From: Symbiodinium natans
Lineage: Eukaryota; Sar; Dinophyceae; Suessiales; Symbiodiniaceae
Assembly (NCBI GenBank): GCA_905221605.1
Contig: CAJNDS010000056.1
Span: 117,001-181,000, forward strand
Direction of reading: 5' to 3'
Length of the DNA: 64,000 nucleotides
Below are positions 36,601 to 48,600 of the stretch, piece after piece. Under the pieces are notes generated by a model that was given only the letters and a program-made list of their open reading frames with translations, did no database searches and had not been told where the DNA came from. The translations under genes were made by a program, and so were the position numbers. Every line of letters begins with the position of its first letter. The first letter of the stretch is position 1.

Positions 36601-39600
36601 TGGCCGACTTTGACGAAGCAGAGGTTCGCCAACTAGGGAAGTACTCGGAGCGATGGAGGTTTGAGATCCCGGAGTTTCGCTGTCCTCGTGCAAGTGCGTT
36701 CGGTACTGCCTTTGCTGATGATTCTGACGAGGCTCGCAGCCTTCAGTGGGCCCACTCCGGGGACAACAATGCCAAGGCGCGGCCCGTGCCCCTTTCGGTC
36801 GTAGAGGGCAAGCTGCTTTCTGATAGGTTTGTGCCGGTCGCATCCAGCCAAGTCGATCGTAAGTGGCGTGTGGTGGGACGGCACAAATGGAAGCGACAGG
36901 AGGGCATGCCAGTGTTAGAAGGAAGGGCCTCGTTGTTTGCTGTGAAGCGCTTGCTGCGCAAAGAGACTTCCTTTCACATGCGGCATCTCATCCTGTCGGA
37001 TTCTACCGCTGCCATCTGCGCTCTAGACCGTGGCAGGGGGCGCTCTTTCGGAATGCGCCGTGTGACTCAACAGCTGGCGAGCCTGTGCCTGTGCTCGGGC
37101 ATCAGTGTCCAGTTCAGGTTCATCCCCTCAGAGTGGAATCCTGCCGACGCGGTCTCCAGAGGCTCCCTCTTCCCGTCGAGCGCTGTACATGGTGGTGCAC
37201 AGGTTCATCCAGCTCCCCAAAGCTGCAGCCAAGACCGCACTGCGGCCGCCGGCCAGCCGTGTGAACCGGCCCGCGGGCCAAAGCCTGCAGCAGGTCAAGA
37301 AGACTCGCGCGAAGGCCAGGGTCAAAATCAGGCAGCAATTCGGGACGTTGGCGGAGGCATCAGTGAGCCGTGGATGCAGAGAGCGGTACAGCAAGCTGTG
37401 GAGGAGGATGTGCACAGCGGCGGGGTTAACCATGACCGAGAAGTACACCGCGAGCGACCTCGACCTCCCGGCGAGCCAAGTTTTGGAGGACTTGTTCGAC
37501 GAGGGGGAGGATTTGAGCCAGGGCCAGTACCTCATTGCGGCGATCCAGTTCTACCAGCCCCATCTCCGTGGTGGCCGAGGCGGGTTGGACCTGGCAAAGC
37601 AAACTCTCGCAGGGTGGCGACGACTGGACCCGCCAAAGTCGAGGCTGCCGTTACCCTGGGAAGTCGTGTGCTTGATGGCTATGGAAGCCATCACTCGCAA
37701 CATGATCGAGGTGGCCCTTTATATATTACTCGCCTTTGTGACCTACCTGAGACCGGGCGAGGTAGCCAAACTGCTGGTGGGTGGCTTGGTGCCCCCCGTT
37801 GGGGTGGTCAAAGCATGGTCGCTGATCCTTCACCCGCTGGAGCTCGAAACGCCTTCGAAGACGGGGGAGTTCGACGAGACAGTGTTGTTCGACCTTCCTC
37901 AGATTGTGTGGATCGCCGAGCAGACCTTCCGTCTGCTCAAGGCCGGCCACCGATGCGCCTCGGAGCCGCTGTTCTCGGTGAGCCTAGAGACAGTGAGAAG
38001 CTTCATGCGCGATGTCGGAAGCCGGTTCGGCATGGAAGTTGCAGTGGGCGATCCGCATCCTTATCGTCTTCGTCATGGCGGTCCGAGCCGGGATGTTCTG
38101 CTTGGCTTTCGAACCTTGCAGGAAATCCAAAAACGGGGGAGGTGGCGCAGTTTCAGCAGTGTGCGAAGGTACGAGAAAGGTGGTCGCGTCACACAGCAGA
38201 TGCAAGCCCTCTCCAAGGCGACGCGGCAAAAGGCGCTGGAGGCAAGCCAAAACATCCAGTCCGTGGTGTGTGGCCTGCCCTGAATGTCCCCCTTGGGCCG
38301 GCAGTGCGGGTGTACATCGAGATCTTCTCTGGCCGTGGCGAACTTGGAAAAGCTCTGGCGCAACAATGTGGAGGTGTCGTCATGTTGTGGGATCTCCGGC
38401 TCGGCAGCCAGTATGATCTTCGTCATCCGGCACGCCGCGCGATGATCTGTGGGTGGATAAGAGCCGGGCGGATTTCCGGTGTTCATTTGGGCACCCCGTG
38501 CGAAAGCTTCACCCGGGCTCGTGATGCCCCGCCTGGTCCTTGCCCGCTCCGAAGCAATTTGCAGCCATTGGGACTCCGTGGTCTTTGCCCTGCCGATCAA
38601 GTCAAAGTTGAGCTGGGCAATTTGTGGATGCGCTTCTCTGTCAAAGTTGTGCTCTTGTGCTGGAAGTTGCGGCTTAGCGCGACTCTGGAAAATCCCCTTA
38701 CCTCCCGTTTCTGGAGGTGCCCCCCTGTGCAGCAATTGCTACGCCGGCCACATGTGGGCCGCTGGACAACCCATTACTGTGCATGGGGAAAGCCCTTAAA
38801 AAAACCCACCGCTTTTCTGGGGGTCCACATCGACCTGTCTGTCCTCGAACTACACAAGTGCCGTGGCAAGCGCATATGTGACTTCACTTTGCGACCGCAT
38901 GTGCCGCTGCAGGGGCGCACAGCAGCAGGACAATGGCGCACCAAGTGGGCTGAGCCCTATCCCACCCGCATATGTGCTGCGATTGCCAAAGCATTTTACA
39001 ATGCTGAAGTGGCAGTCCTAGCGCGGAAGTTTGAGCAATGCTATGCTCGGTCGTGACCAGATGGCAAGCAAATATGGGGGCCCTGTGCATGCAAGTCTGC
39101 GGATGCTTCTTCAGTTGGAACAACATGGTGGTTAATGGGGCTTGCAAATATGGGCACTTCTTTTGCGACGGCATTTTCTCCCGGCAACCCTTAGGGCTAA
39201 TGCTGGGCGATGCCGGCTCGCAGACGCAAAGCTTGATGTACCATCTGGCCTGAAAAGAGTGCCTTCGCGGTGCATAAGAGTTCTCTGAACATGTTTGCAT
39301 AGCCTCGGCACGTGCACAGGGCCGACGCTTGTGCGTCCGTAACATTTCAAGATCACCCTCCCTACCCTCCCCGAAGTGGGGGCACTTCTTTTGCGACGGC
39401 ATTTTCTCCCGGCAACCCTTAGGGCTAATGCTGGGCGATGCCGGCTCGCAGACGCAAAGCTTGATGTACCATCTGGCCTGAAAAGAGTGCCTTCGCGGTG
39501 CACCCCTTTTCAGTACCAAGCCAACCTCAAATTCGGTGCGGGCGCTTGCCCGCGCAGCTTTCAAGCCCAAGCCTGCTTTAAAAATCATGCGGGCTGCTGG

Positions 39601-42600
39601 CCCGCACTCCTTTTCAGCACCAAGAAAACCTCAAATTCGATGCGGGGCACTAGCCGCACAGCTTTCAAGCCCAAACCTGCTTTAAAACTCGTGCGGGCTG
39701 CTGCCCCGCACCCCTTTTCAGCACCAAGCCAACCTCAAATTCGGTGCGGGGCGCTTGCCCGCACAGCTTTCAAGCCCAAGCCTGCTTTAAAAATCGTGCG
39801 GGCTGCTGGCCCGCACTCCTTTTCAGCACCAAGCCAACCTCAAATTCGGTGCGGGGCGCTTGCCCGCACAGCTTTCAAGCCCATGCCTGCTTTTAGAATC
39901 GTGCGGGCTGCTGGCCCGCGCCCCTTTTCAGCACCAAGCCAACCTCAAATTCGGTGCGGGGCGCTTGCCCGCACAGCTTTCAAGCCCAAGCCTGCTTTAA
40001 GAATCGTGCGGGCTGCTGGCCCGCACCCCTTTTCAGCACCAAGCCAACCTCAAATTCGGGTGCGCCCCTTTTCAGCACCAAGCCAACCTCAAATTCGGTG
40101 CGGGGCGCTTGCCCGCACAGCTTTCAAGCCCAAGCCTGCTTTAAAAATCGTGCGGGCTGCTGGCCCGCACCCCTTTTCAGCACCAAGCCAACCTCAAATT
40201 CGGTGCGGGGCGCTTGCCCGCACAGATTTCAAGCCCAAGCCTGCTTTAAAAATCGTGCGGGCTGCTGGCCCGCACCCCGTTTCAGCACCAAGCCAACCCT
40301 CAAATTCGGTGCGGGCTGCTTGCCCGCACAGCTTTCAAGCCCAAGCCTGCTTTAAAAATCGTGCGGGCTGCTGGCCCGCACCCCTTTTCAGCACCAAGCC
40401 AACCTCAAATTCGGTGCGGGGCGCTTGCCCGCACAGATTTCAAGCCCAAGCCTGCTTTCAAAATCGTGCGGGCTGCTGGCCCGCACCCCTTTTCAGCACC
40501 AAGCCAACCTCAAATTCGGTGCGGGGCGCTTGCCCGCACAGCTTTCAAGCCCAAGCCTGCTTTAACAATCGTGCGGGCTGCTGGCCCGCACCCCTTTCAG
40601 CACCAAGCCAACCTCAAATTCGGCGCGGGGCGCTTGCCCGCACAGCTGAAGCCCAAGCCTGCTTTAAAAATCGTGCGGGCTGCTGGCCCGCACCTCCAAT
40701 TCGGTGCGGGGCACTTGCCCGCACAGCTTTCAAGCCCAAGCCTGCTTTAAAAATCGGGCGGGCTGCTGGCCCGCACCCCATTTTAGCACCAAGCCAACCT
40801 CAAATTCGGTGCGGGGCGCTTGCCCGTACAGCTTTCAAGCCCAGGCCTGCTTTAAAATCGCGTGCGGGCTGCTGGCCCACCCGCCAACCTCAAATTCGGT
40901 GCGGGGCGCTTGCCCGCACAGCTTTCAAAGCCCAAGCCTGCGTTTAAAATCGTGCGGGCTGCTGGCCCGCACCGCTTTTTCGCACCAAGCCAACCTCAAA
41001 TTCGGTGCGGGGCGCTTGCCAGCTTTCAAGCCCAAGCCTGCGTTAAAAATCGTGCGGGCTGCTGGCCCGCACCGCTTTTCAGAACCAACAACCTCAAATT
41101 CGGTGCGAGGCGCTTGCCCGCGCAGCTTTCAAACCCAAGCCTGCTTTAAAATCGTGCGGGCTGCTGGCCCGCACTGCTTTTCAGCAGCCAACCTCAAATT
41201 CGGTGCGGGGCGCTTGCCCGTACAGCTTTCAAGCCCAAGCCTGCTTTAAAAATCGTGCGGGCTGCTTGCCCGCAACCTCAAATTTGGTGCGGGGCGCTTG
41301 GCCGCACGGCTTTCAAGCCCAAGCCTGCGTTAAAAATCGTGCGGGCTGCTGGCCCGCACCGCTTTTCAGTGCGGGGCGCTTGCCCGCACAGTTTTCAAGC
41401 CCAAGCCTACTTTCAAATCGTGCGGGCTGCTGGCCCGCACCGCCTTTCAGCACCAAGCCAACCTCAAATTCGGTGCGAGACGCTTGCCCGCACAGCTTTC
41501 AAGCCCAAGCCTTCTGTAAAAATCATGCGGGCTGCTGGCCCGCACCGCTTTTCAGCACCAAGCCAACCTCAAATTCGGTGCGGGGCGCTTGCCCGCACAG
41601 CTGAAGCCCAAGCCTGCTTTCAAAATCGTGCGGGCTGCTGGCCCCTTTTCAGCACCAAGCCGACCTCAAATTCGGTGCGGGGCGCTTGCCCGCACAGCTT
41701 TCAAGCCCAAGCCTGCTTTCAAAATCGTGCGGGCTGCTGGCCCGCACCGCTTTTCAGCACCAAGCCAACCTCAAATTCGTGTGCGGGGCGCTTGCCCGCA
41801 CAGCTTTCAAGCCCAAGCCTGCTTAAAAATCGTGCGGGCTGCTGGCATTTCAACACCAAGCCAACCTCAAATTCGGTGCGGGGCGCTTGCCCGCACAGCT
41901 TTCAAGCCCAAGCCTGCTTTCATAATCGTGCGGTCTGCTGGCCCGCACCGCTTTTCAGCACCAAGCCAACCTCAAATTCGGTGCGGGGCGCTTGCCCGCA
42001 CAGCTTTCAAGCCCAAGCCTGCTTTAAGAAGCGTGCGGGCTGCTCGCCCGCACCGCTTTTCAGCACCAAGCCAACCTCAAATTCGGGTGCGGGGCGCTTG
42101 CCCGCACAGCTTTCAAGCCCAAGCCTGCTTTCAGAATCGTGCGGGCTGCTGGCCCGCACCGCTTTTCAGCACCAAGCCAACCTCAAATTCGGGTGCGGGA
42201 CGCTTGCCCGCACAGCTTTCAAGCCCAAGCCTGCTTTAAGAATCGTGCGGGCTGCTGGCCCGCACCGCTTTTCAGCACCAAGCCAACCTCAAATTCGGGT
42301 GCGGGGCGCTTGCCCGCACAGCTTTCAAGCCCAAGCCTGCTTTAAGAATCGTGCGGGCTGCTGGCCCGCACCGCTTTTCAGCACCAAGCCAACCTCAAAT
42401 TCGGGTGCGGGGCGCTTGCCCGCACAGCTTTCAAGCCCAAGCCTGCTTTAAGAATCGTGCGGGCTGCTGGCCCGCACCGCTTTTCAGCACCAAGCCAACC
42501 TCAAATTCGGGTGCGGGGCGCTTGCCCGCACAGCTTTCAAGCCCAAGCCTGCTTTAAGAATCGTGCGGGCTGCTGGCCCGCACCGCTTTTCAGCACCAAG

Positions 42601-45600
42601 CCAACCTCAAATTCGGGTGCGGGGCGCTTGCCCGCACAGCTTTCAAGCCCAAGCCTGCTTTAAGAATCGTGCGGGCTGCTGGCCCGCACCGCTTTTCAGC
42701 ACCAAGCCAACCTCAAATTCGGGTGCGGGGCGCTTGCCCGCACAGCTTTCAAGCCCAAGCCTGCTTTAAGAATCGTGCGGGCTGCTGGCCCGCACCGCTT
42801 TTCAGCACCAAGCCAACCTCAAATTCGGGTGCGGGGCGCTTGCCCGCACAGCTTTCAAGCCCAAGCCTGCTTTAAGAATCGTGCGGGCTGCTGGCCCGCA
42901 CCGCTTTTCAGCACCAAGCCAACCTCAAATTCGGGTGCGAGCGCTTGCCCGCACAGCTTTCAAGCCCAAGCCTGCTTTAAGAATCGTGCGGGCTGCTGGC
43001 CCGCACCGCTTTTCAGCACCAAGCCAACCTCAAATTCGGGTGCGAGCGCTTGCCCGCACAGCTTTCAAGCCCAAGCCTGCTTTAAGAATCGTGCGGGCTG
43101 CTGGCCCGCACCGCTTTTCAGCACCAAGCCAACCTCAAATTCGGGTGCGGGGCGCTTGCCCGCACAGCTTTCAAGCCCAAGCCTGCTTTCAAAATCGTGC
43201 GGGCTGCTGGCCCGCACCGCTTTTCAGCACCAAGCCAACCTCAAATTCGGTGACCAACCTTTCAAGGCCCCCAATGCTTTCCTTCTCGCAACTTGAATTG
43301 TCAGGTTTCTTCCCAGAGCTCATGACGCTTGTAAAGCTGGGGGCTCGGCACCTGAGGGCCTTTTTTTTTTGGGGGGGGGGGGGAGGGGGGGGGAGGGAGG
43401 GGGGAGGGGGGGGGGGGGGGGGGAGGGGGGGGGGGGGGGGAGGGGGGGGGGCAGAGGAGTTGGACTCGTTCATTGCGGAAGGCGAGGGCTTGCGGGGTTA
43501 GGGTGGCAGTTGTTGCATCCAGCGCACCAGGCCCTTTGTTTCGAAGTTGTTCAACCAGTACAGTTTCGATAAGCAGATGAACCCAGAGTCCTCTTGGGAA
43601 GCATGTTTTCTAGTGTTTAAAACAGTTCAAACCCCAGGAAGATACTTGTAGAATTTCGCCAGCTTCCGTCCTTGGGCCAGGGGAATGGTCCGCGCGATGC
43701 AGTCCGTCGTCTTCATCCTGCTCTTCATGGTCGTGGTGACCTATGTCTTCGCCATCGTGCCGGGATCTTAAGCCCTTAGAGCTTTTCTTTGGGCATCTTC
43801 CCTAAACCCTCAACCCTAAACCCTAAGCCCTAAACCCTTTGGCTTCAGACTTGGGGGCTTAGAGGTGCAGGATCTTGAGCTTGAGGCTTGCATTGCAGGG
43901 CCACCTCGTCGAGGCTGCAAGACCCAGGAGGCTTCATCCCTCAACTGCAAGTCGCTGCAAGTCCTTCAACCTGCTATGCCCCAAAACCCAAAACCCTAAC
44001 CCCCCCATAACTAGCGTCATTTCAGTACTACAGTGTCCCTGTTCGAGAGTCCCAGAGTCAGCGAGCCAAGGTTCACCACCCGGTTTGGGACCATCGGCTT
44101 CTTCCCCAAGGCCCGCCAGGGAATTCTTTGGGCCTTTTGGGGTTTGGGGCTGTCAGGTTTCAGGAGAGGATCAGCTCAAGGTGCTTCTACAAGTCCTTGC
44201 AGCCTGGGTAGGATTCCGCGAGATTTGCTGACTTCACTCTCCGCTCAAGCACAGCTGAGCACCCTGAGATCCGCAAGGAGACAAGACGACTCTGACAGGC
44301 CACACAGAGCCGACAGCACTTTTCAACACTGCATCAGCATGTGGGATGTCCCAGCCCTTCGCGTTCGTCTTGGTCCCAACTGGCATCTTCGATCAGATTC
44401 TCACACAAGTGCTCCACACAGACCGGAAGACTCAAGCGTAATCCTCAACCTTAAACCAAGCCATGCGAAGCACAATTTCGCAGCAAAAAGGATGAGGATT
44501 CGAGCGACATTATTGCACAAACCCCTCAAGATTGCAATGATGTACTGCGGGGTTGTGTGGTTATGGATCAGCATAAGACGGTGTGCATACTCTGCGCATC
44601 GGAGGTCTACCCGGGCTTCCCCGAAATCCAGCCCCCCACCCCTCTAGCCCGAAAGCCAGGAACCATCTGAAGCACACCTCCCTAAACCCCAAGCCCCAAA
44701 CCCGAAGCCAAAATCCTCTCCTTGAGCTGGCATGCAAGGACGCAAACTCCACGCTGCCGGAGCTTTTTCCAGACCTGGGCCAGAACCCAAGAGGGTTGAA
44801 TTTAGGAGTGCGCAGGCTGTCTTGGTCTTAGGCGTTGGGCGCCTGGGGTTTCGTTGTGATTGTGGAAAGGTATGTGTTGCTTTCTTGGTGCTTGATGTCT
44901 ACGGCCGATGGATGAAGGTGCTTCGCGGGTATTTTAGCACATGCTTAAAGACTGCACCACCTTGGAACCTTTGCAAGTTCGAATTTCTCCTTGAGGCCGA
45001 AAACTGTAGACAAGCAAGCCTGACATGACAAGACTCGCTGGGTTGTCGGGTTCTGCCAAGCAGCCTGCATTTTTGAATTCTTGCGCAGCACTCCCCAAGA
45101 GTCACCCTGCGTGAGCCCTTCGCTCACTTGCAGCCAGACCTATGTAGGTTGCAGATTGCATCGGCTTCTGGGAATTTTCAAACGCCCGAAGCTTCTACTC
45201 TAACCCCCCAAGGTACACCCTTCTCACGGGAGGACAGACGCACGGCATGTGAAGCACAGCCAAAAAACCTCCACCCTCCAGACAACAAGAACGGCAAGCC
45301 CCTCCTTGTGCACTAGGCTCATCCATGATGACGCTTTTTCTCTATGGGGTGCTGGCCGACAACCTGACATACATCCTGGGTGAGATCCAGACGGACGGCT
45401 TCATAGTCAGAGCGGCGAAGCGAGCGTGCAGCAGTTGGAGTGCTTGAGACGAGTAGTGGTAGATGCCCAGTTAGAGCGGCTGCGAGGAAGACCTCTTGAT
45501 GATGTGGGCCTTCATGGTGCCTGGTACTTGGTTCAAGAACCACTCAGCTTTAGGATGGAATGCTTCGTAGTGCTTCATGCTCAAAGCTGATGGCTTATGG

Positions 45601-48600
45601 TTTCAGTTAGGTCTCCAAGGTCCCAGGCTTGCCCAGCGAAGCTTGCTCGAGGTTCATGGTGATCTCGGGCATGACGCTGCTCAACATGCTGATAGGCTCC
45701 CCTTGCATGGCATTCTAGAACCCAGATTCCGAGGGCCTGCACGGCATCTTGAGAGGCTATTTCTCTGCTCGGCTGCAAACCTCCCTTCGCCAGGCGTGCT
45801 TTGTCAAGTGATCGAGGATAGCTCTCAAGAGGAGTCAGAAATGCTGGGCCCTTAGCCTCATATCGCTGTCAACTTTCAGAGCAAACCGGTGCCGCACCGA
45901 GCGGAATCTGTATTCCCCAAAGCAAGCACACCGCATACGGCACGCGCGCACGCGCGTACATGCACCCACGCACCCACGCACGTGCGCGCGCAAGCTCACG
46001 CACCCCCACCCAGACACGCACACAAACAACAAGAGCAATGGGGTCCAATGCCCTGCAATCAAGTGGAAACACCGGAAATGCCTTTTCGCTCAGCCTCCGC
46101 TACTTCCGCTGCAAAACCCGAAGCTCTCACTTGTGACATCTTGTGACTTGTGTGAGCTGTGCCAACTCCCCCAATCGGGCATCCCGGACACATCCTGGAA
46201 CCCTGCAGCCCATTACAGGCCCCGGGCCCCCCGAAAACACCCCAAAGCTTGATATTCGGACGCTCAGGCGCCAACTCAACGAGCTGAAGGCGCCCAGCAG
46301 CGCGGGTTGGGGATGGTTTGGGATCAAACTTGGGATGCTTCCGAGGCCCCGGGACTTTAAACCTTTAGGGTGCAGGATTCTGAGCTTCATCGGGTGAGTG
46401 AGGGGGGGGGGGGGGGGGTCGTCAGCTGGCTTTGTTTCCGTGTTCTTCGAGAGCCACAAAGAAATGTGAATATGGCGTTTTGTGAGAATTGTGAGCATTG
46501 CCCGGTCTTCGGCCGAGGGTCAAGTGTCCAGGTCTGTCTCGTCGAAGCCTTCACGGCCATCGACGAGTCCAACGACGGGACCATTTCCGAGGCTGGGTTT
46601 CGGGATCCAGGGGAGAGGGGGATCGGTCGGAAGGCAAGCCGAACCTCTTTAACTTGACTTCAGATTTTTGCAGGGAAGCGACGGCTCCAGGAGTTTAGAG
46701 GCAACCAGTCAGCCTACCGGCCATCAAGCACTAGTCCTAATCCCATCAGGCCCACTGCTCAGTGAGATTCGTGGGGCCCTAACCCCCCAGTCTGAGAGCA
46801 GCCGGAAGGGCCCGATTGCAGCCCAAAACGCCTGAAAGCCTTCTGACCACCTCAACCCGCCAGGACGAGTGGGCGAAGATCGCCACAAACAAAAGGGTGC
46901 AGGCTGCTCTGTTGAAGCTCCGCCCTCGGCGCCAGTTGGATGCTGGTCCTCACTACCCAGGAAGCGTCTTGAGGGCCAAACAAAACGAAAGGGCGATGGA
47001 GTGTCATGAACCCTCACAACAGTTCCTGCACACGGGCCAGGACCCAAACACAAGCCCAACCACACCAAGAACCCCCAAAAGCCCAAAAGCCCCCCGAGCC
47101 ACAAGTCCTGGAAGTCTCTCGGGGACCTGGCCCAAGGCTCGGGGTAGAGGAGAGCATGATGGAGGCCTGCTTGGGGGCAGCTTCAGTTGTTGAGAACAAC
47201 CCTTTCCGGTTAGAGAGGGAGGGGGGAGAGAGGGGGAGAGAGCGGGACTGCACCAGAACGCAACAGCCACTCTGAACTATGTAAGCAGCGACGCAAAGTC
47301 GGCATCGTGACATGCTGTGGACATTGGTTGGGTTATGCACAGCAGGGTTCGTGCGGCCGTTTGCGAATGGGGGTTCAGCGCTCTGGTCTTGGGTCCACGC
47401 GTGGCTTCGCGAGTCCAGGGGTTGAGGAAGTACTGAGTGCGTGGCCGTCGCGGTTGTCGCTCTTCCGGCTTGGAGAGATTTAAGGCTGAAGCTCAGCTCT
47501 GAACTCCAGGCTCGCAGTCCAGAAAACGGAGCTCGAGGGTTTCGATTTTTAGATGTAGCCTGCACGAGGAAACAGAGAGGCATTTTCAGGATGAAGGTGC
47601 GTTCCCTGCGTTGCATGGGGAAAGCCCTGACAAGCGTGAGCTCGCAAGCATGCAGCAAGAAGTCCTCCGTGGCTCTTGTCCTCGGAAATCACACGAGATG
47701 TTCAAATTCTGTCTCTAGATCATGAAAATGCTTAAGCTGCAAGTAAAAGTCTCGGGACAGACAAAAGCATTCGCCTTAGCCCTAGACTCCGTGCAACTCG
47801 ACAGGAGAGGCTCAAGCAGATGCAAGAGAGTCTCTTCGGCCGACGCGGCGGAGGTCAGGGCGAAGAAGATGCACGAGCCTCGAATCAGTTATTTTTTCGG
47901 TTCTGCTAAGCAATCTGGTGTGTTCCCTGGGCATTTGTTTTTGTCGTTCAGGGGTTTAGTGTCTGCCGTTCCGGCCCCCGGGCTCAAGTGAGGCGCCTGT
48001 CCTAACAATAGCCTCACAAGCCACAAAAGGCTGCGCCATCGGCGCGTCGAGATCGAGTAGGGCCGAGCATGTCTAAACAAATACACCCTTGCGCACTGTC
48101 AAGGAAGCATCTTTACCTTAGAAACGAATACGCAGCATGACTAGACTCGGAGTGCCGAACCGCAACTGTAAATCTGTCCCGGCAAGCCCTGAAAGCCTGA
48201 AAGAGTCCAATTTTGGCTAAGGTTCCCGGGGTTCCTTTTGGTTTCCTGAAATTCCTGTGGCCTCCGTGGCTCAGGCCCCTCAAGACGAGGATGAGCGCAA
48301 GGCCCAGCCACTTTTGTCTGTGTCGGGCCTGGAAGTTGGCAGTGCCGCCAAGTGCCCAAGTACAACTTGATACAACTTGACACAACTCGGTACAACTTGT
48401 ACCTCTGCCACCTTACCGGCATTCTAAACCTCAACCTCAAGCTCATCGACACCAAACTGCAGACAAACCACACGCTCACATCGCATGTCTGGACCCAAGC
48501 CCTTCAATCCTGAAACCATGAAGGCCCTCAAGCTTTCAAGGATCCCTTAAGGCCTTAGGGCCGCATCCCGAGGCCCTATGCCTAAACCCCACATTTCCAG

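Larger units (their letters stand above)
33256..39502 (+). mobile_element. PAT/Ngaro-like tyrosine-recombinase retrotransposon with methyltransferase-like domain
   Basis: The element is 6,247 bases with split direct repeats: A1 at the left end, adjacent B1-A2 near the right end, and B2 at the right end. This arrangement is known from PAT and Ngaro retrotransposons of the DIRS order. It encodes a small membrane ORF, a gag-like ORF, RT-RNase H and a tyrosine recombinase, and no DDE integrase is seen. It interrupts one satellite unit: GGCCC-GCA on the left and GCA-CCCCTTTTC on the right restore an intact unit with one GCA. The RT ORF continues into a cytosine-methyltransferase-like domain, not part of the usual PAT/Ngaro description. 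The terminal repeat pairs look identical by eye, suggesting recent insertion, and all ORFs are open, so it may be autonomous. Confidence 0.9.
28417..43304 (+). other. 14.9-kb intron between S4 and the S4-S5 linker
   Basis: GT...AG boundaries and matching phase define this intron. It holds TTTAGGG words (28485-28535), the 105/106-bp satellite (28729-33258 and 39500-43255) and the retrotransposon (33256-39502). Other determined introns of this gene are about 0.2-1.8 kb. Confidence 0.8.

Noticed and set aside
38884-39588. 234-codon minus-strand frame at the right end of the retroelement
   Set aside because: It translates B1 and B2 repeats twice in antisense and overlaps the methyltransferase-like domain; a shadow frame.
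39376-40947. 523-codon open frame at the right array
   Set aside because: It starts inside the B2 terminal repeat and then runs through satellite; there is no coding signature.
28729-43255. CRISPR-like array
   Set aside because: Direct repeats are contiguous 105/106-bp satellite units without unique spacers, in a eukaryotic intron, with no cas genes.
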